A stretch of DNA of 64,000 bases from Aphrocallistes beatrix (taxonomy: Eukaryota > Porifera > Hexactinellida > Sceptrulophora > Aphrocallistidae), in contig OY725502.1 of the NCBI GenBank assembly GCA_963281255.1, positions 1,612,001-1,676,000 of the forward strand. Reading direction: 5' to 3'. Shown in pieces: positions 11,232 to 22,526 of this stretch (position 1 is its first letter; each line of letters begins with the position of its first letter). Below the pieces are notes generated by a model, which saw nothing but the letters and a program-made list of their open reading frames with translations, was not told the DNA's origin and did not search any database. The position numbers were made by a program, and so were the translations under genes.

Positions 11232-11455
11232 AGGGAACATGCGCCTTGATCAACGATGCCCGGGCATTTGTTAATACGGTGCATAGATCAGCAAGCTTGA
11301 ACCAGGATTGGAATCGCATGTGTCCAATGCCACTCGTAGGAGATGTTCCAACGCGATTCGACTCAACATTTCTTCTCACCTCTCGGTTTATCATGAGAAG
11401 AAGTTGCTCTATCAAAAAATCAAGCATTACTAGAAATGCAGATAACGATGTTTAA
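11228..11455 (+). mobile_element. hAT-like transposase fragment (remnant)
   Basis: 75 codons. VGDVPTRFDSTFLLTSRFI resembles the hAT transposase block D-V-x-T-R-W-x-S-T...L-R, and the preceding INDARAFVNTVHRSASLNQ resembles the conserved helix before it. The rest of the transposase is absent, so this is a relic if the call is right. Confidence 0.4.
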
Positions 11456-11489
11456 TATGAGCTAGAACAGCAACATTTTTCGCTCTAAA

Positions 11490-11706
11490 AAGAGCCTATT
11501 GCGCAATCACATGATGACATATCAATTTTTTGGCAGCGGCATTGGCTACTCTGATATAATGTTTGTATATGGTAATAATATATTTTAAATGTCTATCGGA
11601 AGCGGTTTTTTATTTATCGGTCTAATTAAATGTTGACTGTGTTAAAACTGGTCTTCTTGTTTGAAGGCCTAGTCGGGTACATATATAGCCGTATATTTAG
11701 TAAGCC
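11490..11706 (+). repeat. Dispersed repeat B, second copy
   Basis: Matches 4,790-5,000 (TGATATAATGTTTGTATATG and flanking sequence). It abuts the truncated TIM-barrel pseudogene that starts at about 11,707, so that junction is probably a rearrangement breakpoint. Confidence 0.5.
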
Positions 11707-12689
11707 ATGAGGACACAAAGGGTACGCAGTGTGATGAAGTCAGTCGGATGGAGGAATGGGAATCTATTAACGCATGTTCATCAAAAATGGGGTTTGTCCG
11801 ATGCTGTACAACTAGAATGTCTCAAAGCAGGGGCGAATGGGATATGGGCAGGTGTGTGTGAGGAAGGATCTGCTTTCGGACACGCTTGTTCCAGCACTAC
11901 ATTGATGAATCTCATCCGATTAGGAAACACGAAGGTTCTTGAGAGGTACAATTGTACCTACTTGAGGAAAGCGGCGATAGAGGTTACTAAGATAACAACA
12001 GGAATGCCACCACATTCTAGACAATGCGTGTCTGGAGAGAGAATATTTGACATTTCGTTTAATTTCGGAGGAATAGCCGGGGGGATTTATAAGGGAAATG
12101 AGTTTGATATGGCAAAGTTCTTCAGTGCGAAAAGACCAATTCGCATGAATACACTTGTCACTGAAGAAATGATTTTAGAAAATTTTTTTAAAAAAAAAGT
12201 ACTTCGGTGAACATGCAGAATTTACTCAAGAGAGAGCTGCGCTAATGAAGGCTAAAATGTATGAGGATCCAATCAATAATCGAAAAGAGAAACACTTCAA
12301 GGTAAGATGCTGATTGCACAACTCCGGGATAAATGAGACGCTTGTTGACAAATTTGACTACAGAACATTTTACAGTTGTTTTATGAAATCTTACCTTACT
12401 TCGCTATCTTATAGCGACGCACAGAAAGCTATGAATACCCTTGATATGGACATGGATGGAGAAATACGTAGATTGGAATGAATTCCTAGTTTATGTGAAG
12501 TGGGCTATAAATCAGTATCCCAGTATCTGCGATCTAACTGAGCTTCTCTCTGTTACATTCAAGCAAGGAATCATCTCGGCGATTCAAGACAAAACATTCT
12601 GCTTAGAAAGTCAATGTTCATTTCGTAAAGTCCACTCAATGCTTAAATTACACGCAATGAAAAGCCTGCATTCAAATTCAATGGATTAA
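11707..12689 (+). pseudogene. Broken copy of the TIM-barrel/EF-hand gene
   Basis: Begins inside the gene, at the position matching residue ~228 of the intact copy, so the first third including the RET motif is gone. The H-x-H and Gly-rich blocks remain in frame to about 12,180. There the intact TTTAAATGATTAC is replaced by an A/T run and the frame breaks. Further on there is a deletion of roughly 100 bp or more after CGAAAAGAG (12,290), a premature TGA (about 12,333) and a 4-base insertion inside the EF-hand loop (near 12,466). The C-terminal tail to 12,689 is readable in another frame. The duplicated 3' flank shows this is a DNA duplicate. Confidence 0.9.
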
Positions 12690-12849
12690 TAAATGAACGT
12701 TCAACATTTGTAAATAATGAAATTCTTTAACTGTATCTTTGTACAGATAAGAAAAATAAATTAACTTCATGAACTTGAATCATTGGCATATAATTTATAT
12801 AAAGTTATAGGTATGGGTTGTACATTTCCATATTTAAATTGCTATCACT

Positions 12850-13190
12850 GAGAGTCTAATACGCTAGGATTTTGTTGGGTACACGGAATGTTGCTTTCAG
12901 TGTTTCACAACCAAGGCAAACGGGTTTTTATAAATAAAACTCTAAAACATGCCATTATTGAGATCAGAATTTGTGACTCATTATGGCAATAGTCCCCTAA
13001 AGCTAACTTACACAAATAAATTCCTCTATTGTACCCCCCTTGCTAATGTGCTAATGTTCTCTTAGAATTCGTAAAATTCAAGCATTTTCCAAAAATTTGC
13101 CAAGTTCTAAGAAAAATTCTAAGAATTTGACTTTAGAACTTTAGTAAATAATTCTTGACAAAGACCACGTACTAAAATTTGAATAGAGTA
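12850..13190. other. Gene-free stretch
   Basis: AT-rich sequence past the duplicated 3' flank. A short part (GCTTTCAGTGTTTCACAA, near 12,890) also matches sequence after the intact gene near 8,490. Nothing else is recognisable. Confidence 0.4.
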
Positions 13191-13980
13191 CAGCTGATGA
13201 TCATCTCATGCAAATTTCGCTTAGATTCGAAAGAATTAATTCAACTAACTTCATCTTGGCAAAAGCAACTCAAGAAACCTCAGACAATTATATCAATAAA
13301 TGCCCAATAATCATGATTTTGAGTGCAGATGATACATATCGAATACAGCTACTTGATGGCTAATTCAACCAGTGAAACCAGCAAGATTGCATTTTAGATC
13401 CTTCATACAAATTTCTCACTATTAGTCATCATTAATATCTCCTCATTCCGTGATATGGATATGTCGCATCATACTTGTGATATAAACAGTATACAGTGGA
13501 GTCTCCCAAAATGGACACTACGAAAAACTGACAACTCCTCTACAACGGACAAACCCTTGGAGCGGAATGAATTTACCATATACGTGTGTAATAGTTAAGA
13601 ACACCCAAGAAGGGGATATCTCTCTTATTCAGAGATCTCATTGTATGAAGAATTCACATGAATAGACACTTCGGAATTCAAATTCCATTATGAATTACAT
13701 TGATCATCCCCAGAGAGTAGAAATGCTGTTAACAGCTAAGTTTTTCCGTTATACATAATTGTTAGAAGCAAATGAGTCGCTGTTAATAACATTTGATTAT
13801 TTCTAATATATAGTAGGTAAACTTCTAAAATAATAGTGATGGCTGACCGGCCGGCCAATAATAGTGTAGAGCTCTAAATTTTCAAGAAAGGTTCAGTGAA
13901 ACAGGTAGATATACATCTCGGTATTCAATTTTCAATCCGACATATTAGCGAGGACATCTAGGGTGAGAAATTCATGCATA
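13190..13980 (-). repeat. Dispersed repeat family A, inverted copy
   Basis: Reverse-complement relative of 1,970-2,510 and 10,380-10,460 (AGCTGATGATCATCTCA; ATAATTGTTAGAAGCAAATG; GGTGAGAAATTCATGCATATCC). It is interrupted by a small TA-flanked insertion at 13,495-13,644. Confidence 0.5.
13495..13644. mobile_element. Small TA-flanked MITE (Tc1/pogo-like)
   Basis: Starts TA|CAGTGGAGTCTCC and ends GAGATCTCATTG|TA, with imperfect terminal inversion. It interrupts repeat family A. About 150 bp, non-coding. Confidence 0.4.
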
Positions 13981-14200
13981 TCCATAGCTCAAAATTTTTT
14001 ATATCGTATTTTTTGAGATATAGCAAATTTAATTTTGATTAATATTATATCCTTACTTAGCGATCACTCGCGTTATTACTTAACCACATAGGTCAATTAT
14101 TACAACTAGATATACTTAGGGTTGTAGCTTAGGATTTATTGTAGCTTCACTTATTTATATTTCTACTTATTAATTAAAAGCTAGTGAGCACTCCTTAACA

Positions 14201-14821
14201 TCCTTACTATTAAAACTCGATTATTGTTTGTTTGTTTGTGTATATACGTATATATATATATATATATATATCCTTACTATTAAAACTCGATGATTGTATA
14301 TATATATATATATATATCTGTAACGAATTGATTGAAGAAACTGTCAGGCGCAGAAAACTGATTTTTGGCATGTGGGAGTCTTTTGGCTATGGCTCCAGTA
14401 AGTTCTGAGCTCAGAGCAAAATGTCGACTCATCATGGAATTATGACGTCATTGTCACATTTTTAAAAGTTAAGCAACACAGTTATTCGAGCATAACTCAG
14501 CCATTATAGGAGATAGAAGGCTGAAATTTTAATAGAATCTGTATACTAAGTTACTAACATACCTCACATATGATGCAACTATCATCAAAAAATGATGACT
14601 CATCACTTTGTTATAACGTCATCATTACGCATCAAAAAATTTTAAATTTGACAAATTTGGTGATTTTTCGAGTGATATCGATTTTAAAACTAAGATGGAC
14701 ATATTCAGAGATGATATCTCCCTTATAATTAACCAATGTCACCTCCAGGCGACCGAAGGGAGCCTCCGGTGGACACAAAGTGTCCGCCAGCCGCGCAGCG
14801 CAAGCAAGCGAAGCGCGCTTG
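14201..14821 (+). mobile_element. Helitron-like element (TCCTTACTATTAAAACTCG subfamily)
   Basis: Two 5' termini in tandem (14,201 and 14,271, each A|TCCTTACTATTAAAACTCG) precede a TA microsatellite and the body, which ends with GGACACAAAGTGTCC, CGCGCAGCGCAAGCAAGCG and the hairpin AAGCGCGCTTG|T at 14,821. Related to 46,373-47,089. Non-autonomous, with no long open frame. Confidence 0.6.
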
Positions 14822-14822
14822 T

Positions 14823-15211
14823 AATCAATATCGCACGAAAATCACCAAAATGATCAATTTTTAAAATTTTGATGAGTAATGATGACGTCATAAAAAAGTG
14901 CTGAGTCATCATTTTTTTTCTAGTAGCATCATATGTGAGGTATGTTAGTATACAGATTCTATTAAAATTTCAGCCTTCTATCTCCTATAATGGCTGAGTT
15001 ATGCTCGAATAACTGTATTGCTTAACTTTTAAAAATGAGACAATGACGTCATAATTCCATGATGAGTCGACATTTTGCTCTGAGCTCAGAACTTAGTGGA
15101 GCCATAGCCAAAAGACTCCCACATGCCAAAAATTAGCTTTCTGTGCCCGGCAGTTTCTTCAATCATAAATAACTAAATAAATATACATTAATCGAGTTTT
15201 AATAGTAAGGA
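14823..15211 (-). mobile_element. Inverted Helitron-like copy forming a palindrome with the previous one
   Basis: Reverse complement of most of 14,271-14,690 (for example CAGCCTTCTATCTCCTATAA against TTATAGGAGATAGAAGGCTG). Its 5' terminus TCCTTACTATTAAAACTCG reads leftwards from 15,211. It lacks its own GC-rich 3' end; the shared GC block sits at the centre of the palindrome. Confidence 0.6.
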
Positions 15212-16171
15212 TACATATATATATATCTGTATCAAATTGATTGAAGAAACTGCCAGGCACAGAAAGCTGATTTTTGACACGTGGGAATTTTTTGGCTATG
15301 GCTCCACTAAGTTCTGACCTCAGACGAGAATGTCGACTCATCATGGAATTATGACGTCATTGTCACATTTTTATAATTAGAAATTTCAGTTTTTCGACTA
15401 TAACTTAGTCATTTTAGGCGATAGAAGGCTGAAATTTCAATAGAATGTGTATATTAATATATCTCACTTATGTCCCGGTTTTCGAGTGATTAGATGTACT
15501 GTATCAAGTTAGTATAGCTCGTGACAAAGACAAAGCATTTTAAGAGAAATAATCTTGGGTCCGTGTAAACTAGTATCCTCAATCATTATGCTATAGTAAG
15601 ACCACTCCAAAAAGTGACACGGCTCTCACATACCGGCCGAACCTTGTTGTTTCGCCCTTGTATAGTGCATACGTACATATGTACATACTACACAGTTAGT
15701 CTGTCTCATAGGTATTGCATTGATGACATCTCTAATTCATCGTGGCACCCACACCCATAAATGCTCTGTAACAACTCTTCATATATTAAGCATATACAAA
15801 TGGAATGTTTTAAACTAAAAACATAATTTTTCAAAGAAAAATATCATCCAAACTCGCCCCGGTTTCCGAGAGTAATTTGTATAGAACACGACCATATTTT
15901 CCGGATGCGCCCCGGTTTTCGAAAGTGGACTGTATGATGCAACTATCATCAAAAAATGAGACTCATCACTCTGTTATGACGTCATCATTACGCAACAAAA
16001 TTTTAAAAATTAACAAATTATGTGATTTTTCGTGCGATATCGATTATAACAGTAGGACAGACGTATTTAGAGATGTTATCTCCCTTATAATTAATCAATA
16101 TGACTCCAGGCGCCTCCGTCGGACACAAAGTGTCTGCCAGCCGCGTAGCGCAAGCAAGGGAAGCGCGCTTG
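15212..16171 (+). mobile_element. Third Helitron-like copy, interrupted by a TA-flanked insertion
   Basis: The body resumes at about 15,225 (AAATTGATTGAAGAAACTG) and breaks at about 15,475. It continues at 15,935 (TATGATGCAACTATCATC) and ends with the GC block and AAGCGCGCTTG at 16,171. The interruption (about 15,475-15,934) is bounded by TA and carries several copies of a CCCCGGTTTTCGA-type terminus, which suggests nested Tc1/pogo-like MITEs. Confidence 0.5.
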
Positions 16172-16189
16172 TAAATATAAATTGTCCAG

Positions 16190-18200
16190 CTACTCTACAC
16201 GATGGCAGCTCCAATGAACATCACGATACCCTCATTGAAAGCAAATGAGAGGATAGCGGATTGGCAACCCTTATTTATGGCGGCTCATGCTGGTCAGAAG
16301 GCGGTGGTGCAAATTCTTCCATCTTATGGTTGTAGAGATGAATTCGAAAGAGACACGACATTAATAGTGATAGAAGAAGAGACAATCGAGGCAGCGTTCA
16401 AGATTTTGTGCAATACATTGGACCCGCCGATAGACGAGTTCGAATCCACCGCACGGGTATGTAGCATGGTCTGGGGCAGAGGGACGCGAGTGGAAGTATT
16501 CTTTACTGTGGAGAGAAGCCAAGCGGGCAGGGTTTTCTAATAGACAGGTCTGCGTGATAGTGACAACGCAACTGCCTAACAAGGTTCAGTCAGGGTAAAG
16601 AAATGGATCAAGGAACGGGGATAACCCTGTGACAGGCGCTCAGATGCGAGAGTTTATAGCCACAGTGCAACAGAGTCTGTGATAATCAGATATCGCGTTA
16701 GACTATGGGAAAAAGGCTACGGGTCACTGCAAGACTATCGATCAGACTCACCCTTTGATAATGGGTCAAGCGGTTCCGACTCTGAGAGGAAGCAGCCCGA
16801 AGTATGCAAGGTCAGACAAGCAGGTTTCAAGGACCGTCATCGCTCGGGCCCGGGAGAATCCCTTCGCAGGTACGGCGACATGTCCTGCTATACGTGCGGG
16901 AGAAGAGGGCATAGTTATCGGAGTTTCCCGGACTGCATATGCTGGAAGTGCCACGGGAAGGGGCATAACGCGTCCGAGTGCATGTGACGACGCGGAGTGA
17001 CAAGGCGAAAAGGCGTGACTATGTAAACAAAATTGGCGGGTGCGACGAAGGGTCTGTGTCTATTGCGGCAAGCCGTGTTACGCGCTGTTGGATACAGGGG
17101 CTAAGGTGAATGTTATGGATACCCAGACTATGGATGAACTAGAACTAAGGAAATACTTAGAGCCAGAGGCTAGCTCATATATGGAGTATCGGGTACACCT
17201 ATATCAGTGATCGGGACGATAGAAACGCCTATCGAGGTACCGGGGGAGGGGGTTCGTCGGACAAAGATTCACGTTTTAATGGGGGAGGGCCAATCGCTTT
17301 TGTTGGGACGGCAGTTCCTCAAACTATTCACACGAGTGACCTTTGATTGGAGTAACAGAAGCATCACACTGGGCAGAGCCCAAGGGCTTGCTGACAGACC
17401 AGGCTCAAAACATCGATGGTGTAGAAGTCAGAAATCTGTGCAAGAGGTGGGGAACTGAAAAACGCCACTCCTCCCCTTATCACCCCCAGGTGGATGGTTT
17501 GGTAGAGAGATGCATAGGGCTGGTCAAGCAGGTGGCCAGATGCTTAACGCTAGATTGCAGGTTGCCCAAGGAAGCTTGGCCCGACATTCTTCCAGAAGTT
17601 GCCTTTTACTGCAATAACGCCCAAAACGCGTCAACGAAGGTCTCAGCGCAACTGCTAATGACGGATAGACAGCACACTTCACCGACAGATGCCAGCATGG
17701 GCACCAAGCAGTGGTCAGAGTTACCCAGCCAGGATCAGCACGTGGAACGACTGAGGGAAATTAAAGCCGAGTTAGAGGCGATGGCGCGGGAGAACGACAA
17801 ACTATGTAAAGCTAAGAGGAATGAGGTACGCAACGAAGGAGCAAGGCCCCCAGATGTCAAGAAGAGGGAGTGGTAATGGAGAGAAACGAGTTTCGGAAGG
17901 ATTCGCTAGACCCGAAGTTTGAGGGACCGTACCTTGTTTTGGATGTTAGAAACGCCATCAAGATTCAGAGAAAGAACAAGGGCAGATGATGGGTGCATGC
18001 TAGTCGGTGCAAGAAATACGATGCCAGCGGGGGTGTCGTAGTAACAGCTGCCATATTGCAAAGGGAAACGGATGAGATGGAGTGCTCAGAAGGGGAAGAG
18101 CACGAAGCAGAAAGTGTGGGTTTAGAGGCACCAGACGATGACCGCATACCTAGTCAAGCGGAGACAGGGACAAACGAACAAGAGGAGAACGAATGAAGAT
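16190..18200 (+). mobile_element. Ty3/gypsy-like retrotransposon remnant, reverse transcriptase deleted
   Basis: Gag: ORF 16,202-16,540 (begins MAAPMNITIPSLKANERI) resembles invertebrate Ty3 Gag N-termini. Frame-shifted Gag at 16,679-16,987 holds two CCHC zinc knuckles (CYTCGRRGHSYRSFPDC and CICWKCHGKGHNASEC). Protease: LLDTGAKVNVM near 17,090 is the aspartic-protease active site, followed by LLLGRQFL. The reading then passes directly, at about 17,380, into the integrase C-terminal half (HSSPYHPQVDGLVERCIGLV). The whole RT/RNase H and first part of integrase are missing. Stops and frameshifts are present and no LTRs are visible. GC content is clearly above the surroundings. Dead element. Confidence 0.85.
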
Positions 18201-20134
18201 ATTCTTAAATATTGAATAGATTATGTATGTTCTAAATATGGAAATGCGAGGGTCAAGATAATGTTGTATATTGATTATTCAACTAAAAATTTGGAAATTC
18301 CAGTGACAAGTACAAGCAGTATAATTACATCATTTCCCATGGTAATTGATAAATTGCCCACTGAATGTGTTCAGTATGCAAATAATTCGCATTATGTACC
18401 ATCCATCTGCTGACTTTCATTATTATGGAGCAGACTTTCTCCAATTCGTTCCAGAAAAGTGAATAGTGCTAGGCACAAAAACTACCTGGAATAAATTAAG
18501 CCGTCAGTAGAATATAATATATTGCATTTATTAATATAACATAAATTACTCACGTCTTAAAACTAATGCCTATATTTGCCCTGAAAAACACAGTTTAACC
18601 ACATAATGAAGAAATGTATTATGTAAGCCATAGGCAGCGAACCTGGGGGAACGGAGAAAGGGAGCGAGAATAACTCTTTGCTCCCTCTCAATATTCATAG
18701 GCAGCAATCCTGGGGCAATGAAGACATCTTTTCGCCTAAATATTTTATAAATATGGAAATCAAGGGTAAATTACGATTAGAGGTTAAAATTGAAAATAGT
18801 AAAAAATCACACTTTCGGCCGGGTATGGAGTTGATATTTGTTGTTTAGCAACAAAAACCACACCAAGTACCTTTTAGAAGCATTTTGGACCTAAAATGCC
18901 CATTAGCCTCAAAAAATATCCCATCTCAAAAACACGCAACATTGTCTCCTCTACAAAATGACTGGATTCTAATTTTGAAAAACGCCTTTTAAGGTAGTTA
19001 TGACGCTTCAAAGTCAAACTGGGATTTTTTAAATTTGAACACGCTGGAGTCGAGACCATATAAAAGACTGTTGCAATAACCTGATTCGACGGATATTATA
19101 GTTGAAGTTTATAGATTATTTTCAGGAATTTTAGAGGGGAAAGTTAGGTTACTCAGAGGACGATAGTTCGCAAAGATAGGCTCGAGATTAGGCTTCGCAT
19201 CATTCTGCTTGTGCTAAAAATCGACCAGATCGCTAAGGTCATTGGACATGCGTACTTTCGCTCAACGTTTCTCCTAACCTTTTTAATTGGCCTTAGTGGA
19301 CCAGTGGACGCGGCGATGGATTAAGATGGTTTGGTTCGAGAAAGAGGATGGTGGTCGTAGAGGGCAGCAAGAGTGGTGTTGTAAGAGACTAAGTTCATCA
19401 TGTTGCTCAGGAAGATTTTAGGTCCATTACGAATTAAGTTATTATATAACTGTTTATTTCGTAATCTCATCTCTGAAGAGATTGAGGTAGATTCATTGTC
19501 GTATTCCTATGAGTCAATATCCACCTGGCTCGACTCAAATGGTTTCAAATACATTATCAGATAACAGCAGCGTTACTATGAATTCATTGTGAATGCGTCT
19601 TGAATGGCGGATGTTTCGTCGCTGATATTTCTTTGAATGAAATTATTGAATCCTCACTTTCATTCTCCCAATCATTCTAACAAAAAATAAATGACAATCA
19701 CCCACACCCTTACGAAATAAAAATACCACTCTCGCGTGCCATTTGATATTATTTCAAACCCAAAATGTCCACTTTCTCTTTGCTCTTATACATAATACTC
19801 TACAAAATGCTCACTCTCACTCTCCTATCAATTCTATTCAGCTTTAGAACAAATTCATGTTTCCCAGCAGTTTGTAATTCCATTAGAAAGAGATATCAGA
19901 GACGAAACACCAATTACCGTTGCAAATACAACCTGGCCAACTGAGTAATTTCTACTAAACAACGTAACAAAAAATATAATTAAATATGTACTTTTGAATG
20001 AAAATATTTGCATACAAATTGTTGCAGCGAATTAAGCTCAATTAAACAAATTTCTCAAATGTATAAAATCAATAATTCGCTGCAACAATTTGTATTTTAC
20101 TTTACTTTTTAGATTTTTGTATGTATGTAAGCTA
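18200..20134. other. Gene-free stretch with scattered repeats
   Basis: 18,450-18,520 (AGTGAATAGTGCTAG...CCTGGAATAAATTA) resembles 27,380-27,420 and belongs to a dispersed family. 18,640-18,720 has a short duplicated motif (ATAGGCAGCGAACCTGGGG / ATAGGCAGCAATCCTGGGG). A hairpin (ACAAATTGTTGCAGCGAATT against AATTCGCTGCAACAATTTGT) spans about 20,015-20,093. I found no exon that could continue the kinesin gene. Confidence 0.45.
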
Positions 20135-20158
20135 TTAAAAATTAGGAAGAAACATACT

Positions 20159-21364
20159 GACATACCTTCTGGTGGGAGGGGCTTGATCAACCGCAGAGGC
20201 TGAGGAGCTGCTGGTGCTGATGACGAGAGACTTGAGGCTGTTAATCTTACACTCCATGTCCTGAATCTGAATCTTATAAGAAGCGTCCTCTGATATCTTC
20301 TTCTTCAGGTGGGAGTTCTCCTTCTCCAGCTTCTTCAGTCGCTTCAGCATCGTGTCCACATCAGAGTCGTCCGAATACTCATTCACTATCGCATGGTTCT
20401 CAACACTCTTCGCTGTACTCGCAAACCTGAGTGTGCTATGCGTCTCCTCAACACTCGCAGTGGTCACTGTGCATATTATAACTGTCTTCGCGTTGCCTCC
20501 CAGAGAAGACTCGAGGATGCGAGTCAGCTTAGAGTCGCGGTACGGAATGTGGGAGCCCTTCTTGCCTTCGCTGAGTCGCCGGATGACTGTCCCTAGAGTG
20601 AGGAGAGAGCGGTTGATGAAAGTCCCTTCTTTGAACCGAATTTCATCTCCACTGGTCGCACTGGCCCTCTCAGAGCCAGCTAGGTCCACCAAGTTGAGGT
20701 GGGATACTTTGATGGTTCCCTCGTCGAACTGTTTGCTCTCGAGGATCAGTCTGAAGAGAGTGTGAGAGCGAGAGCTGCGGTCGTTCATGCGAGTACTCCC
20801 CGTGTGCCTGTTCCGCTCTCCTTTCATCATGTACTCGTTGAGGGAGTAGAAATCAGTTATGTGGGCCTCTGTGAGGTTAGCAACGTACGGCATGCGATCA
20901 TCTCCCTCTCGGATGTTGAGGTTGGTGTTGGTGGGGTTAAGGAGGTCACAAATGGACTCGTTGTATATCTCCATGTACGACAGACGCAGTACGAACTCGC
21001 AGTTGGTAGATCGGCTGATCTGGTCAAACAACCCAGCGAAGGTGAAAGGAATTAGCCCGGGTAACTCATCAGTGCCCATCATGGTGAAGGTTTTGCCAGA
21101 AGAAGTCTGTCCGTAAGCGAATACAGTCCCATTGAACCCCGCCACAACAGACTCTACGATGGGACCGACGAGCTCTTCGTAGAGCAAGAGAGTGGGAGCC
21201 GAAGGGTCGAAGATGTAGTCAAAAGAGTAGGCTGTGTTCGGAATACATTTTCCTATATTGTTCACTTGGAAGATTGAATTTGAGTTTTGAATGCGCCAAT
21301 TACTGCGACCGTCCTCCCGCTCTATGAGAGGACGCGTACGGATAGCCACCTTGATTTTCTCCAT
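20159..21364 (-). CDS. Kinesin motor domain, CENP-E/kinesin-7-like (first exon)
   Basis: Complete kinesin head: GQTSSGKT nucleotide-binding P-loop (residues 85-92), switch I NDRSSRSH (194-201), switch II DLAGSE (about 227-232), RDSKLTRILESSLGG, then a short coiled coil after residue 340. The N-terminus MEKIKVAIRTRPL and the motor sequence are closest to CENP-E-type kinesins, plus-end motors linking kinetochores to microtubules. The open frame reads on to a stop at 20,135, but AAG|GTATGT at about 20,164 is a strong splice donor, so the last ~10 residues are probably intronic. No downstream exons for the long coiled-coil tail are recognisable. The gene may be a truncated duplicate, or its tail may lie where I cannot see it. 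A broken copy is at 31,310-31,860. Confidence 0.8.
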
Positions 21365-21399
21365 CGGAAATAAATCGCCGAAGACCGCAGTTATTGACT

Positions 21400-22526
21400 A
21401 TTGACAAAAAATTACATAATAATTATATAGAAAATGAATAACATTTTTTCCATACTATAAAATATCTATTTATCAAATCACATATCAAATACTTTTTGGA
21501 GCCCTACTACTTGTATCTACGCGGACCTTTGAAGGTGATTACGAATCCATGGGATACCGGGATATCAAGAATGTTTATTTTAGGACATTCGTATTAACCA
21601 GGATACTCTACATGCATTCGAATGTGCTGAGGAATTAAACTAGGCACTCATTAACTCATTAAAGCAGGCACAATTTATGTAAACAATTAATTAAAGACAA
21701 ATATACGGGATGGGATTGTGCCTCCGCATTCCTGACTTGGGGATGCGACATTTTATGCTGCATCACCTATCCAAGAATGTGCATTCACTCCCATCCAGCC
21801 AGTTTTTTTTGTGGTACTAATTGGTCGTACATAGTATACTTTCACAATAAAATGTGGAATTAGATATCATGGTGACGTAACTGACGTTAGCATAATATTG
21901 TAGGGACATCCATACTGAACACTTATCAATCAAAAGTTTAATTAATCGAAAAATGGTTATGAATGAAATAATTATTCAACTTTTGAATAAAATAAATTTA
22001 TATCAGTAGAAAGTTTTTATCAAATAAATCAGTATTTACTCAAATGCCACTTCACTATAAATATCCAGATTCACATTATTAACGTGCTATTTAAAATCCC
22101 ATTAATTAATTAATCGAATAATATAAATTGAGAAATCATACCAAGATACATCATAATAGAATAGAAGTATATAAACAACAATATACACATGTGCAACAAC
22201 AAACTACTATTCAATCTGGAATGTCAGATACAAGTAAATTAGAAGTTAGACAACTCAACTAAATCAGGTAATTCAGATATCAGGTTATTAATACAAACCT
22301 TTGTGAGTAGAGAATAAAGTTCAGCTGTCTGTTTTAGAAGCTTTGTAGGATCTGTGTCAAGTTTCTTCAATAGTTTACCGTATGAGCTGAGTGGAAATTA
22401 TCACAAGAGTTAACATTCAGTTTACAGTCATGTAGTTCTATACATCCGATGGTACCATGATGTAGAAGACCTGCACATAGAGATGACAGAGCAGAATCAG
22501 ATAGTGGAACATCATATATACGTACA
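21400..22526. other. Gene-free stretch
   Basis: AT-rich, no coding signal and no terminal repeats. The first ~100 bp upstream of the kinesin start are duplicated at 31,770-31,860. The minus-strand frame at 22,438-22,635 overlaps a Helitron-like 5' end and is not a gene. Confidence 0.4.

Noticed and set aside
20309..21116. Several plus-strand open frames of 85-137 codons
   Set aside because: All lie opposite the kinesin motor exon and have no motifs; they are antisense shadows.
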